Assembly: GCA_959596505.1 (NCBI GenBank)
Contig: CAUFWM010000046.1
Span: 1 to 10,802 of the forward strand
Direction of reading: 5' to 3'
Origin: an uncultured Collinsella sp.
Lineage (GTDB): Bacteria > Actinomycetota > Coriobacteriia > Coriobacteriales > Coriobacteriaceae
DNA length: 10,802 nt
Positions 1-5,920 of this stretch are shown here, one piece after another. The notes beneath the pieces were generated by a model. The model saw only the letters and a program-made list of their open reading frames with translations, was not told the DNA's origin and searched no databases. Position numbers and translations under genes: made by a program. Each line of letters starts with the position of its first letter. Within the stretch, counting starts at the first letter, position 1.

Positions 1-16
1 CAACGCGGATGCTCAT
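1..16 (-). CDS. 5' end of an unidentified leftward gene (partial)
   Basis: Only the first five codons lie in the window (Met-Ser-Ile-Arg-Val, ATG at 16 on the minus strand). The start is supported by an AAAGGA ribosome binding site (plus-strand TCCTTT, 24..29) seven bases upstream, and by a consensus promoter and operator-like dyads just beyond it. The product cannot be identified from five residues. The tightly placed operators suggest a strongly repressed or autoregulated gene, such as a regulator or an efflux gene, but that is inference only. Confidence 0.55.
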
Positions 17-29
17 TGCAATATCCTTT

Positions 30-86
30 CATATGAACATGCGCTCATATAACTTGCTTTCGATTATATGAGTGTATGTTCATATG
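30..86. promoter_or_regulatory. Paired operator-like dyads forming a large inverted repeat
   Basis: Arms 30..52 and 64..86 are inverted copies matching at 21 of 23 positions, with an 11-bp spacer. Each arm is itself a dyad of the form ATATGA-N8-TCATAT (31..50 and 66..85), so the block holds two near-identical 20-bp sites with centres 35 bp apart. One site covers the -35/-10 spacer of the leftward promoter and the other lies just downstream of its predicted start. Operators of this size and symmetry are typical of dimeric helix-turn-helix repressors such as the TetR family; the actual regulator is unknown. Confidence 0.7.
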
Positions 87-90
87 TCAA
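63..90 (-). promoter_or_regulatory. Consensus sigma-70-type promoter for the leftward gene at 1..16
   Basis: Read on the minus strand there is a perfect -35 (TTGACA, plus-strand 85..90) and a perfect -10 (TATAAT, plus-strand 63..68) separated by 16 bp. This predicts a transcription start near 56 and a leader of about 40 nt before the ATG at 16. The spacer is almost entirely occupied by one of the two dyads of the flanking inverted repeat, so this should be a strong promoter held down by a repressor. Confidence 0.75.
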
Positions 91-405
91 TACAATTTGC
101 GTTAATTTCGATGACTGCTTGCCGCCTCTGCGATTTTCTGTGGGTTGGGAGACATCGACGCAATGCTCGCCAACATATTTCGAGATGTTCGGCTAGCATG
201 CTAAGAAAGCCACCTTGAGAAGCATTAGAACTGTTCATATTTGTACTTTATCGTGTCAAATACCGCGAGAATCAGTTCTTCCTCTACGGGAGTTCCTGCA
301 GAATCAGTTTTATCTAAAGTTATATTGAGCATTGCTGCAGCCAATCTGGCACATCGGTGGCCGAATAAGTCGAAAAATGTAGGTGGACATCCGCAGAGAT
401 CGCCT
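91..405. other. AT-rich intergenic stretch, no convincing gene
   Basis: About 315 bases between the promoter block and the stop codon of the leftward nuclease-like gene. A leftward reading frame (225..425, TTG start, 66 codons) and a rightward one (241..429) are open, but neither has a recognisable product or a good ribosome binding site. The leftward frame runs through a copy of a dispersed repeat (358..386), which gives it an artificial Pro-Pro-Thr-Phe-Phe segment. A short perfect palindrome (TAGCATGCTA) occurs near 194..203. I see no terminator for the nuclease gene here. Confidence 0.5.
358..386 (+). repeat. Short dispersed repeat, copy 1
   Basis: A 29-bp sequence with core CGAAAAATGTAGGTGG that matches the copy at 1988..2016 at 27 of 29 positions in direct orientation, and more loosely the inverted copy at 1828..1854. 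Copies 1 and 2 bracket the nuclease-like gene. The repeat could be the scar or recognition site of a small mobile element, or a genome-wide palindromic-type repeat; a genome search would be needed to choose. Confidence 0.7.
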
Positions 406-1614
406 TTAGAAGAGCGAATTCTCAATTAGATCAATAATCGTGTCGTCTTCCGTGCGGTTTTCATCGATTTTTGCGAACATGTCGCATTCCCAAGCCCCAT
501 TGATTTCCTCAGCAAGGGCCCCGACGTGTTGCATGTCGTCGGGTTCGGGCACATCGTTGATGCTCGGGTCATCAGCTTGCGGATATTGGCTTGCAATTTC
601 GCGCTTGGCGGCCTCTTCTTCTTTGAGTGTCTCCAGGACGCGGCGACCGTATTCGAAGTAGCGCCGCAAGACAAATTGACGAAGAGTTTCTTGCAGGATG
701 GCGAAGTTATCCGGGAGTCGACCGGGCCATATCTTCTCGCGAATGCGAATCGCTTCCATGACCCGTTTAAAAGCGGACTGTTTGAAAAACGAATGACGAT
801 TAACTGTGATAACGGCATATCCCATGTTTCGCAGCGTGTTTCGGCGCTCCTCGTCAATTGATTGCTGCTCGGGTTCGTCGTGGTAAAAGCCGTTGTATTC
901 GATATCGGTCATCGAATTTTCGAGCAGCGCGTCGAGGTAGAAAACCGTCCGTCGCGTTAGGGCGGCGTATCTTTTGGGGACTGGGATTGGATAATCCGTT
1001 TTGATAGCGCGTATGGCTAAGCCACCCATTGACTTGGGCATTGTCAGCATCATGACAAACGCCGTTTCGAGTGGGGAGCGACAGCCTTCGTGTACATAAG
1101 AAAGTGCCTTAAGTGCTTTATTAGATCCACGATACCCCGGTGCCTCTGAAAAGAAGGCTCTGAGCTCTTCAACGCTGGTTAGGGCTGGGCGCTCGCGATA
1201 TTGAGTTTCGTCGGACGTTCCAAGCGCGTAGGAGCCGCAGATTTCAAAGTAATACTCAACGAGCTCCGAAAGGTTGAGGTCGGCTGTTGCTTCTAACGCG
1301 CACAGCTTGATATCGACGATGTAGACGTTCGGCTCGAGTTCTAGGTAGCTTTCTGCATCAAACGTATAGTGCGTGCAGTGGCAGATGCAGCCCTTGCGGT
1401 GCCTTTTGGCATTATTGGAAAACGTCAGCACATGGATACGTTCAGAATCGACATTCTTTCTGTTGAGCCATGCTCGTGCCGCTTCCAGGTCGGACGTGGT
1501 CGGCGCAGACACCCTGATCTTTTCCATAGGTATGGGACCGGTCGCGTAGCTTGCGAGCGAGTTGGCTGTTTGGTATACAGCGCGTGCCGTGGTATGTGAC
1601 AGAATGATTCCCAT
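406..1614 (-). CDS. Predicted PD-(D/E)XK/DUF559-like nuclease-fold protein
   Basis: A 402-residue protein if started at the ATG at 1614; the frame stays open to an ATG at 1836, which would give 476 residues. I favour 1614 because the protein then begins with a Leu-Ser-His-Thr-Thr-Ala segment (residues 5-10) of the sort that opens related proteins, and because the upstream ATG lies inside a degenerate dispersed repeat. Neither start has a clear ribosome binding site. Residues about 100-285 align by eye with the second protein at 9356..10405: FEICGSYA near 123-130, a SPLE...GG stretch at 180-198, and a C-terminal core with D228, E239-Y-N-G, H245, an Asp/Glu-Arg pair near 254-258 and GYAVITV at 265-271. 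That core resembles Vsr/DUF559 endonuclease folds. The C-terminal 100 residues are helical, then acidic. Its lower GC suggests transfer. The biochemical role is unknown; defence or DNA processing is a guess. Confidence 0.65.
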   Translation of the reverse strand: MGIILSHTTARAVYQTANSLASYATGPIPMEKIRVSAPTTSDLEAARAWLNRKNVDSERIHVLTFSNNAKRHRKGCICHCTHYTFDAESYLELEPNVYIVDIKLCALEATADLNLSELVEYYFEICGSYALGTSDETQYRERPALTSVEELRAFFSEAPGYRGSNKALKALSYVHEGCRSPLETAFVMMLTMPKSMGGLAIRAIKTDYPIPVPKRYAALTRRTVFYLDALLENSMTDIEYNGFYHDEPEQQSIDEERRNTLRNMGYAVITVNRHSFFKQSAFKRVMEAIRIREKIWPGRLPDNFAILQETLRQFVLRRYFEYGRRVLETLKEEEAAKREIASQYPQADDPSINDVPEPDDMQHVGALAEEINGAWECDMFAKIDENRTEDDTIIDLIENSLF

Positions 1615-1827
1615 ACGCGCATGATGGCATAGCGGACGCCGCATACGCCCGAAACTTCGGGCAACGGTATTGGGGCGCGGCTTATCTTCTGCGAACGGTG
1701 GGTTTTTGAGCTGTCGTATTGAGGGAGCAGCTTTGGCTGGGGAGGTTTCTGCCGGCTGCCCCTTTTTGATGAACTTTAGTTGCGGATTCGTAGCTTCTAA
1801 GCGTTTTTGCCGACCGCTCAGATGCCT

Positions 1828-1854
1828 CACCAACATAATTTGAGTTATTCGGCC
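1828..1854 (-). repeat. Short dispersed repeat, copy 3 (degenerate, inverted)
   Basis: Read on the minus strand this matches copy 2 (1990..2016) at 22 of 27 positions, including the ATGT and GGTG blocks. The ATG inside this copy is the upstream candidate start (1836) of the nuclease-like frame, which makes that start suspect as a true translation start. Confidence 0.5.
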
Positions 1855-1987
1855 TTATCCTATACAAATAGGTGCGATCGCAACGTCCTATTCGAATTGA
1901 TTCAGGTAGATTTATGGGGCTTGGTTGCGAAATTAAGGCGATTTTAGCTTCGATTGCGGTTCAAGGGGCCTTGACTAGTGGTTCAGC

Positions 1988-2016
1988 TGGCCGAACAACT
2001 CGAAAAATGTAGGTGG
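1988..2016 (+). repeat. Short dispersed repeat, copy 2
   Basis: Direct copy of the 29-bp sequence at 358..386 (27 of 29 identical). It is followed by a small dyad, AGGT-N6-ACCT (2011..2024). It lies at the junction between the AT-rich nuclease region and the GC-rich exonuclease gene, as expected for the right edge of an inserted block. Confidence 0.7.
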
Positions 2017-2064
2017 GCCAACCTGCCGACTATGTGAAGCACGCGTATTTGCTCGTTTTGATGA

Positions 2065-2099
2065 AAACTAGGGTGCAGCATAAGGCTGCGCCCTAGTTT
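2065..2099 (-). terminator. Hairpin terminator after the exonuclease gene
   Basis: A 9-bp perfect outer stem (AAACTAGGG, 2065..2073, with 2091..2099), one T-G position, then a 5-bp inner stem (2075..2079 with 2085..2089) and a 5-nt loop. On the minus strand the stem ends in TTT plus one more T, giving a short U tract after the stop of the exonuclease gene at 2165. It may also stop transcription from the other side. Confidence 0.65.
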
Positions 2100-2164
2100 A
2101 CTGCGTGTCGGTGTGCCCAGACGGATTGCGCTGTGCCTGGCAGGCGCTCCCGCAGATGGATCGG

Positions 2165-3133
2165 TTATTTCGCGAATAGGTTCTTGAGGTTGAACTCGGC
2201 CTGAACCGTGCGGAGCATGAGGTCGGTGTCGTCGAGGCCCAGGTGCTGCTCGTTGGCGTCGGCGGCGAGGGTGCCACGGCGGCGCGCCCAGTTCTCGAGC
2301 GCGGCGGGCGCGGACTCGCGGGGGAGCGAGCGGACGTCGGCATCCAGGCTGCGGCAGATCTGGCGCGAGTCGATGACGATGATCTTGCCGGCGCGGCGTG
2401 CCTCGGCGTAACCGTCCAGGTGGATCTTGAACCAACTGTCTTCGAACGCGGCGTTATGCGCCATGTACGGGTACTTCTTCATAAGTTTGAGCAGCTGCTT
2501 CTGCAGTTCCTTGTTCTCGCGGAATGGTTTTTTGCCGTCGATGTCGTCCCAGGTAATGTGATGGATGTTCGATAGCGGCACATCCTCGCCGCGGTAGATG
2601 TCGGGCAGGCCGCAGTAGTGTGCCTCGGCGTCATGCGGGACGGCGTCGCTGGTGAGCTCCATGATCTCCCAGCCCACGTTGATGATATAGCCGCGCTCGG
2701 GTGCACGGCCGGTGGTCTCGATGTCGATACCGAGCACGGTGCCCTGGATGGGCTTGCGGGCGTAGGCCACGCCGAGCGCGTCGCGGTCGCCGCGGATTTC
2801 GCGCATAACGGACGCGGCGGTGCGCTTTTGCATCTTGCCGATGGCGGCGCAGGTGTCGGCATCGGACAGGCCGCGCGAAAGCGTCGCGGGCGTCACGTTG
2901 CGCAGGCGTGCCTCGCCAATCTGGTCGCACAGGTCGCGGTTGCGGTCAGCCAGGTCGCGCACGGTGGCAAAGTCGAAGCTGGGGTCGCCCTCGGCGGTAA
3001 AGTACTCGGTTTCGAGCACCTTAAGGGCCTCTTCGCCCTTCTGGCGCTCGGACTCCATGGCGCCGTGATCGCCATAGATAAACATGGGAATAAACGGCTG
3101 GCGCTCGTATTCGAGTGCTTGTGAAACGTTCAT
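2165..3133 (-). CDS. DEDDh (DnaQ/RNase T-like) 3'-5' exonuclease domain protein
   Basis: A 322-residue protein. The start at 3133 has an AAGGAG site seven bases upstream (plus-strand 3141..3146). The N-terminal ~125 residues are charged and helical, of unknown role. The exonuclease domain follows: ExoI motif GIDIETTG (D137, E139), ExoII-like AHNAAFEDSW (H227, N228, E231-D232), and ExoIII HLGLDD (H297, D302). The family removes nucleotides from 3' ends of DNA or RNA using two metal ions bound by the acidic residues. In classic members the ExoII acid is Asp directly after Phe; here that position is Glu followed by Asp. It is transcribed alone, divergently from the metal exporter. It is not the replicative epsilon subunit by length or layout; the substrate is unknown. 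Confidence 0.85.
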   Translation of the reverse strand: MNVSQALEYERQPFIPMFIYGDHGAMESERQKGEEALKVLETEYFTAEGDPSFDFATVRDLADRNRDLCDQIGEARLRNVTPATLSRGLSDADTCAAIGKMQKRTAASVMREIRGDRDALGVAYARKPIQGTVLGIDIETTGRAPERGYIINVGWEIMELTSDAVPHDAEAHYCGLPDIYRGEDVPLSNIHHITWDDIDGKKPFRENKELQKQLLKLMKKYPYMAHNAAFEDSWFKIHLDGYAEARRAGKIIVIDSRQICRSLDADVRSLPRESAPAALENWARRRGTLAADANEQHLGLDDTDLMLRTVQAEFNLKNLFAK

Positions 3134-3215
3134 ATAACTGCTCCTTGGACGGGCCGCACCGCGCGGCTCGGGTTCATTGAGATGTGGCGAGATGATAGTT
3201 TACCATGGGCAACTA

Positions 3216-3273
3216 TTGGCATCGCGCCTAGGACAACTACAATACCCTAGTTGACCGCTAGGACTTTTACAAT
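3216..3273 (+). promoter_or_regulatory. Promoter region of the metal exporter with a 30-bp-spaced tandem repeat
   Basis: A plausible promoter is TTGGCA (3216..3221), 16 bp, TACAAT (3238..3243). The sequence CTAGGAC-N3-TACAAT occurs twice, at 3228..3243 and 3258..3273, exactly 30 bp apart. The second TACAAT lacks a good -35, so the pair looks more like two binding sites for a regulator, or duplicated -10 regions, than two full promoters. A 6-bp dyad (CAACTA at 3234..3239, TAGTTG at 3248..3253) lies between them. A metal-responsive repressor would suit the downstream gene but is not shown. Confidence 0.45.
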
Positions 3274-3305
3274 GCTGCCGAAAGACATGAAAGGTTCCAT
3301 CCGTC

Positions 3306-4406
3306 ATGGATTTGCTGATTGATATTCTGCTCGACGCCGGCAAGGACACGCTCTCGCTGGCGCCGTTTTTGTTGGTGACGTATCTTGCTCTCGAGACACT
3401 TGAGCACGTTGCGGGCGACCGCGTCAACGGCGCTATCAAGCGCGCCGGCGCTGCGGGTCCCGTGGCTGGCTCGCTGCTGGGCATTGTGCCGCAGTGCGGA
3501 TTTTCGGCCATGGCAGCAACGCTGTACGCCGGCCGTGTCGTGACGCTGGGCACGCTGGTCGCCGTGTTCCTCTCGACCTCCGATGAGATGCTGCCGCTGT
3601 TGCTCGCCGAGCAGGTGCCCGTGCAGACCATGGCGATGCTTTTGGCTTCGAAGGCACTGATCGCGCTGGTCACGGGCTTTATCGTGGACGCGGCTATCCG
3701 CGGCCTTCGTCGTAATGCCCGCGCGCATGCGGCGATTCGCCGTACCGTGCTGGGGACCGCTGCCAATCCGGCTCATGTGAACTGCGCGCACGACGACCAT
3801 ACCGGGGGCGACATCATTGATGAAGTGGCCGAGGCGGGCGTGAGCGCCGACCACATCCACGAGTTGTGCGAGCGCGACCATTGCGGTTGCGATGATGATG
3901 AAGATGAACACGAGCGCGACCACGGACACAGCCATGACCACGGTCACGCAGGCGAGCATGAGCACCACCACGGCCATGGGCACGACCACGGTCACTCCCA
4001 CGAAGGTGCGCCCGTCCTGTCGATTATCCGCAGCGCGATCTCGCACACCGTGCAGGTTTCGGTTTTTATTTTCCTGGTGACGCTGATTCTAGTTGCCGTG
4101 CTCGAGACCTTCGGAGAGTCCGCGATCGAGCAGTTCCTGCGTGGCAACGAGACGCTCGCCGTCTTGGGCTCGGCACTCGTCGGCCTGATCCCCAACTGCT
4201 CGGCCAGCGTGGTCATTACGCAGCTGTACCTGGAGGGCGCGCTACAGCTGGCGCCGATGCTCGCCGGCACGCTCATTTCCGCCGGCGTGGGCTATCTTGT
4301 CCTGTTCCGCACCAACCGCAGCGCTCGTGAAAACGCCGTGTTCCTGGTCATGATGTACGTCATCGGCGCCGGCTGGGGCCTTATCCTATCCGCCTTCGGC
4401 CTCTAA
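3306..4406 (+). CDS. Putative 10-TM heavy-metal/arsenic exporter (ArsP_2-type, 'putative manganese transporter')
   Basis: A 366-residue membrane protein; the ATG at 3306 follows a modest GAAAGG site. It has two homologous halves: about residues 1-135 with motif GIVPQCGFSA (59-68) and a LSTSDE segment (89-94), and about 240-366 with GLIPNCSASV (293-302). Each half carries hydrophobic helices and a Pro-x-Cys motif, the pattern of the 10-TM heavy-metal exporter family (Pfam ArsP_2). Between them lies a long hydrophilic loop (about 140-235) very rich in His and Asp, with an HCGC motif at 192-195 and repeated HGH/HDH units, a probable metal-binding segment on one face of the membrane. The substrate is uncertain: members have been called arsenic, manganese or generic metal exporters. 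It is a single gene ending at a strong terminator. Confidence 0.8.
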   Translation: MDLLIDILLDAGKDTLSLAPFLLVTYLALETLEHVAGDRVNGAIKRAGAAGPVAGSLLGIVPQCGFSAMAATLYAGRVVTLGTLVAVFLSTSDEMLPLLLAEQVPVQTMAMLLASKALIALVTGFIVDAAIRGLRRNARAHAAIRRTVLGTAANPAHVNCAHDDHTGGDIIDEVAEAGVSADHIHELCERDHCGCDDDEDEHERDHGHSHDHGHAGEHEHHHGHGHDHGHSHEGAPVLSIIRSAISHTVQVSVFIFLVTLILVAVLETFGESAIEQFLRGNETLAVLGSALVGLIPNCSASVVITQLYLEGALQLAPMLAGTLISAGVGYLVLFRTNRSARENAVFLVMMYVIGAGWGLILSAFGL

Positions 4407-4421
4407 GTAGGCCTAAAAAAT

Positions 4422-4491
4422 GGGCTTCAAATAGCCATGCTCGGCGCCTGCGCAATGCGGCGACGCATGGCATTTTGAAGCCCGTTTTTTT
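4422..4491 (+). terminator. Rho-independent terminator of the metal exporter gene
   Basis: A long hairpin with outer stem GGGCTTCAAA (4422..4431) pairing with 4474..4483 and an inner stem GCCATGC (4434..4440) pairing with 4465..4471, followed by G and seven T (4485..4491). It starts 15 bases after the stop codon. A run of A at 4415..4420 would supply a U tract on the other strand, so it may work in both directions. Confidence 0.9.
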
Positions 4492-4533
4492 GTTGAGCCA
4501 TGGATTCCGAGCGCTCACACCGCTCAAAACAAA

Positions 4534-4570
4534 AAGGTAGATTTCCGGGCATGTCCCGAAAATCTACCTT
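4534..4570 (-). terminator. Rho-independent terminator of the hdeD-yaiI operon
   Basis: A 16-position stem (4534..4549 with 4555..4570, one C-A mismatch) and a 5-nt loop. On the minus strand it is followed by a T-rich tract, TTTTTGTTTTG. It begins two bases past the stop codon of the YaiI-family gene, and it faces the exporter's terminator, so the two convergent units are well insulated. Confidence 0.9.
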
Positions 4571-4572
4571 GG

Positions 4573-5055
4573 TTAGCGCAGCAGCTCGGTGAGGTTGCGT
4601 TTAAAGCGGGCCCGGTCTTCGCCGGTGAAGGCTGCCGGCCCGCGGGTGCGACCGCCAGCGCGGCGCACCTTCTTTTCTTCGTGGCGAATAAATAGCTGCA
4701 TGTCGATGGTCGCCTTGTCGTACACGCGCCCGCGCACGCCGATGGCGGCGGCATCGCGGCCGAGCACCATGCTCGCCAGGCCAATGTCCTGCGTCACGAC
4801 CACATCGCCCGCCTGCAGACGCTCGACAATGGCAAAGTCGGCGCTATCGGCGCCCACGCTCACGTCGAGCGTCGTGACCCAAAAGCCGTGTCGTGCGTGC
4901 TCGGCATCGCGCGGATCGTCGCGGCGAATGTGGCGTTCCAGGTTCTGCGTGCTGTTGCCGGCGATAACCACGGCGACGCCCGCCCGCCGCGCGCAGTCGA
5001 TCGACTCACGCGTGACCGGGCAGGCGTCGCCATCAATAAACAGTGTTCGCGGCAT
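4573..5055 (-). CDS. YaiI/YqxD (UPF0178, DUF188) family protein
   Basis: A 160-residue protein of normal family length. The N-terminus has the family signature DGDACPV (residues 8-14), the middle has DVSVGADSAD (64-73) and VVVTQDIGLA (85-94), and the C-terminus has the arginine/glycine-rich stretch GGRTRGPAAFT (134-144) with EDR following. DUF188 proteins have a PIN-like fold with clustered acidic residues and are suspected nucleases, but their function is not established. The ATG at 5055 abuts the stop codon of the upstream HdeD gene (5056..5058) with no gap and has no strong ribosome binding site, so translation is probably coupled. Confidence 0.92.
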   Translation of the reverse strand: MPRTLFIDGDACPVTRESIDCARRAGVAVVIAGNSTQNLERHIRRDDPRDAEHARHGFWVTTLDVSVGADSADFAIVERLQAGDVVVTQDIGLASMVLGRDAAAIGVRGRVYDKATIDMQLFIRHEEKKVRRAGGRTRGPAAFTGEDRARFKRNLTELLR

Positions 5056-5658
5056 CTAGCGCACCAGCTTGCCAAAGCGGATAGCACGAATAATCAGCGT
5101 CACGCCAAACACCAGGAGCGCGGCGCCGCTAAAGATGACGAGCATCTTTGCCGACCACAGCGGATAGATAAACACGAACACGCCGGCGATGATGGAGAGC
5201 GCGCCGCTCAGGATGGCAAGGGCGCGGTTAGACGAAAGCTCGGACTCCAGAATGGACATGACACCTTCGACAATCCAGCCAAAGCCGGCCACGACCACCA
5301 CGAGCGTGGTGAGCGTCGCGGTCGAGAAGGCCTGGTTGCGCAGGATTATGACGCCGCCCAGAATGATGATCAGGTTGGAGATGATGCTCGTGACGCGCCA
5401 GCCGGCGGGCAGCAGCGGCTCAAAAATGGCGGTGAACAGCCTGACGCCAGCCGTGATCACAAAGTAGAAGCCCAGGACGGTCGTCAGGAAGACGAGGGAC
5501 TTGGCGGGCGCAAACAGCAGCGCGATGCCGGCAAGCAGTGCGATGACGCCCGTGGCGGCGTAGATCCAGCGCACGGCCTTGATTGCCTTGCCTGCCATGC
5601 TTTTCTCGTCAAATCCAAACAGATTCGACTGCTGGTCGTCGTTCTTAAAGATGCCCAT
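5056..5658 (-). CDS. HdeD family (DUF308) integral membrane protein
   Basis: A 200-residue protein. The ATG at 5658 is chosen over an in-frame ATG at 5691 because an AAAGGAG site lies five bases before it. After a ~28-residue hydrophilic N-terminus there are six hydrophobic segments, near residues 29-50, 55-78, 89-107, 113-135, 144-166 and 170-192. These form three hairpin pairs separated by short charged loops, as in HdeD/DUF308 proteins. In Escherichia coli HdeD is linked to acid resistance at high cell density; here only membrane placement can be inferred. It is the first gene of a two-gene operon with the YaiI-family gene. Confidence 0.85.
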   Translation of the reverse strand: MGIFKNDDQQSNLFGFDEKSMAGKAIKAVRWIYAATGVIALLAGIALLFAPAKSLVFLTTVLGFYFVITAGVRLFTAIFEPLLPAGWRVTSIISNLIIILGGVIILRNQAFSTATLTTLVVVVAGFGWIVEGVMSILESELSSNRALAILSGALSIIAGVFVFIYPLWSAKMLVIFSGAALLVFGVTLIIRAIRFGKLVR

Positions 5659-5674
5659 GAGGTCTCCTTTCCGC

Positions 5675-5755
5675 ACGGCGTTTGCCGTCATTGTTGTTTT
5701 TGCGGCGTATGCCGCAGTTGCTACAACAAGTATCGCCTAAAGGCACCGGCGTATG
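5675..5755. promoter_or_regulatory. Repeated GGCGTWTG dyads upstream of the hdeD-like gene
   Basis: Two small dyads of the same design lie close together: ACGGC-GTTT-GCCGT (5675..5688) and TGCGGC-GTAT-GCCGCA (5701..5716), centres 27 bp apart. A third, asymmetric copy GGCGTATG occurs at 5748..5755. The second dyad is flanked by TTGTTG and CAACAA, extending the symmetry. They lie between the divergent HdeD and nitroreductase genes and could be a regulator's sites or leader hairpins. No clear -35/-10 pair was found for either gene. Confidence 0.35.
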
Positions 5756-5920
5756 GGTTGGGGAGGGCGAAGTGTAACCCAAAGGTCTCGATTTGTTCTC
5801 GTTGTTCCCCATGTCGCGTTTTTCTATTCAACAGGTGTAGAACATTGCGGCCCTGTTCGTTATTGCCTGCGTTTTAGGTTAGATTTTTCTAAGAACAATT
5901 GCCTTGTATTGGGGGTCTCT

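Larger units (their letters stand above)
1615..2064. other. AT-rich region upstream of the nuclease-like gene, no independent gene seen
   Basis: This stretch holds the 74-codon open extension of the nuclease-like frame (1615..1836), a 7-bp stem with a 2-nt loop (1647..1662), the inverted repeat copy 3 (1828..1854) and repeat copy 2 (1988..2016). On the minus strand a weak promoter candidate (TTGCGA-15 bp-TAGGAT, around 1863..1889) would start transcription near the 1836 ATG. If real, it would favour the longer protein. No other coding potential was convincing. Confidence 0.45.

Noticed and set aside
225..425. Leftward 66-codon frame (TTG start) overlapping the end of the nuclease-like gene
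   Set aside because: It runs through a dispersed repeat copy, has a rare start codon without a good ribosome binding site, and no recognisable product.
2131..2146. GCCTGGCAGGC palindrome also seen near 10732
   Set aside because: An 11-bp self-complementary match shared by two GC-rich intergenic spots may be chance; no wider similarity extends from it.
2618..3124. Rightward 168-codon frame rich in Gly, Ala and Val
   Set aside because: Antisense shadow of the DEDDh exonuclease gene, whose motifs, start site and terminator are all clear.
3267..4046. Leftward 259-codon frame opposite the metal exporter
   Set aside because: Its Val/Met-rich and His-poor sequence is the complement of the exporter's His-rich loop; the rightward frame has the family motifs and terminator.
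4888..5877. Long rightward open frame of 329 codons
   Set aside because: It is antisense to two well-supported genes (YaiI and HdeD families); its composition is the usual by-product of GC-rich codon bias, and it has no domain or ribosome binding site.
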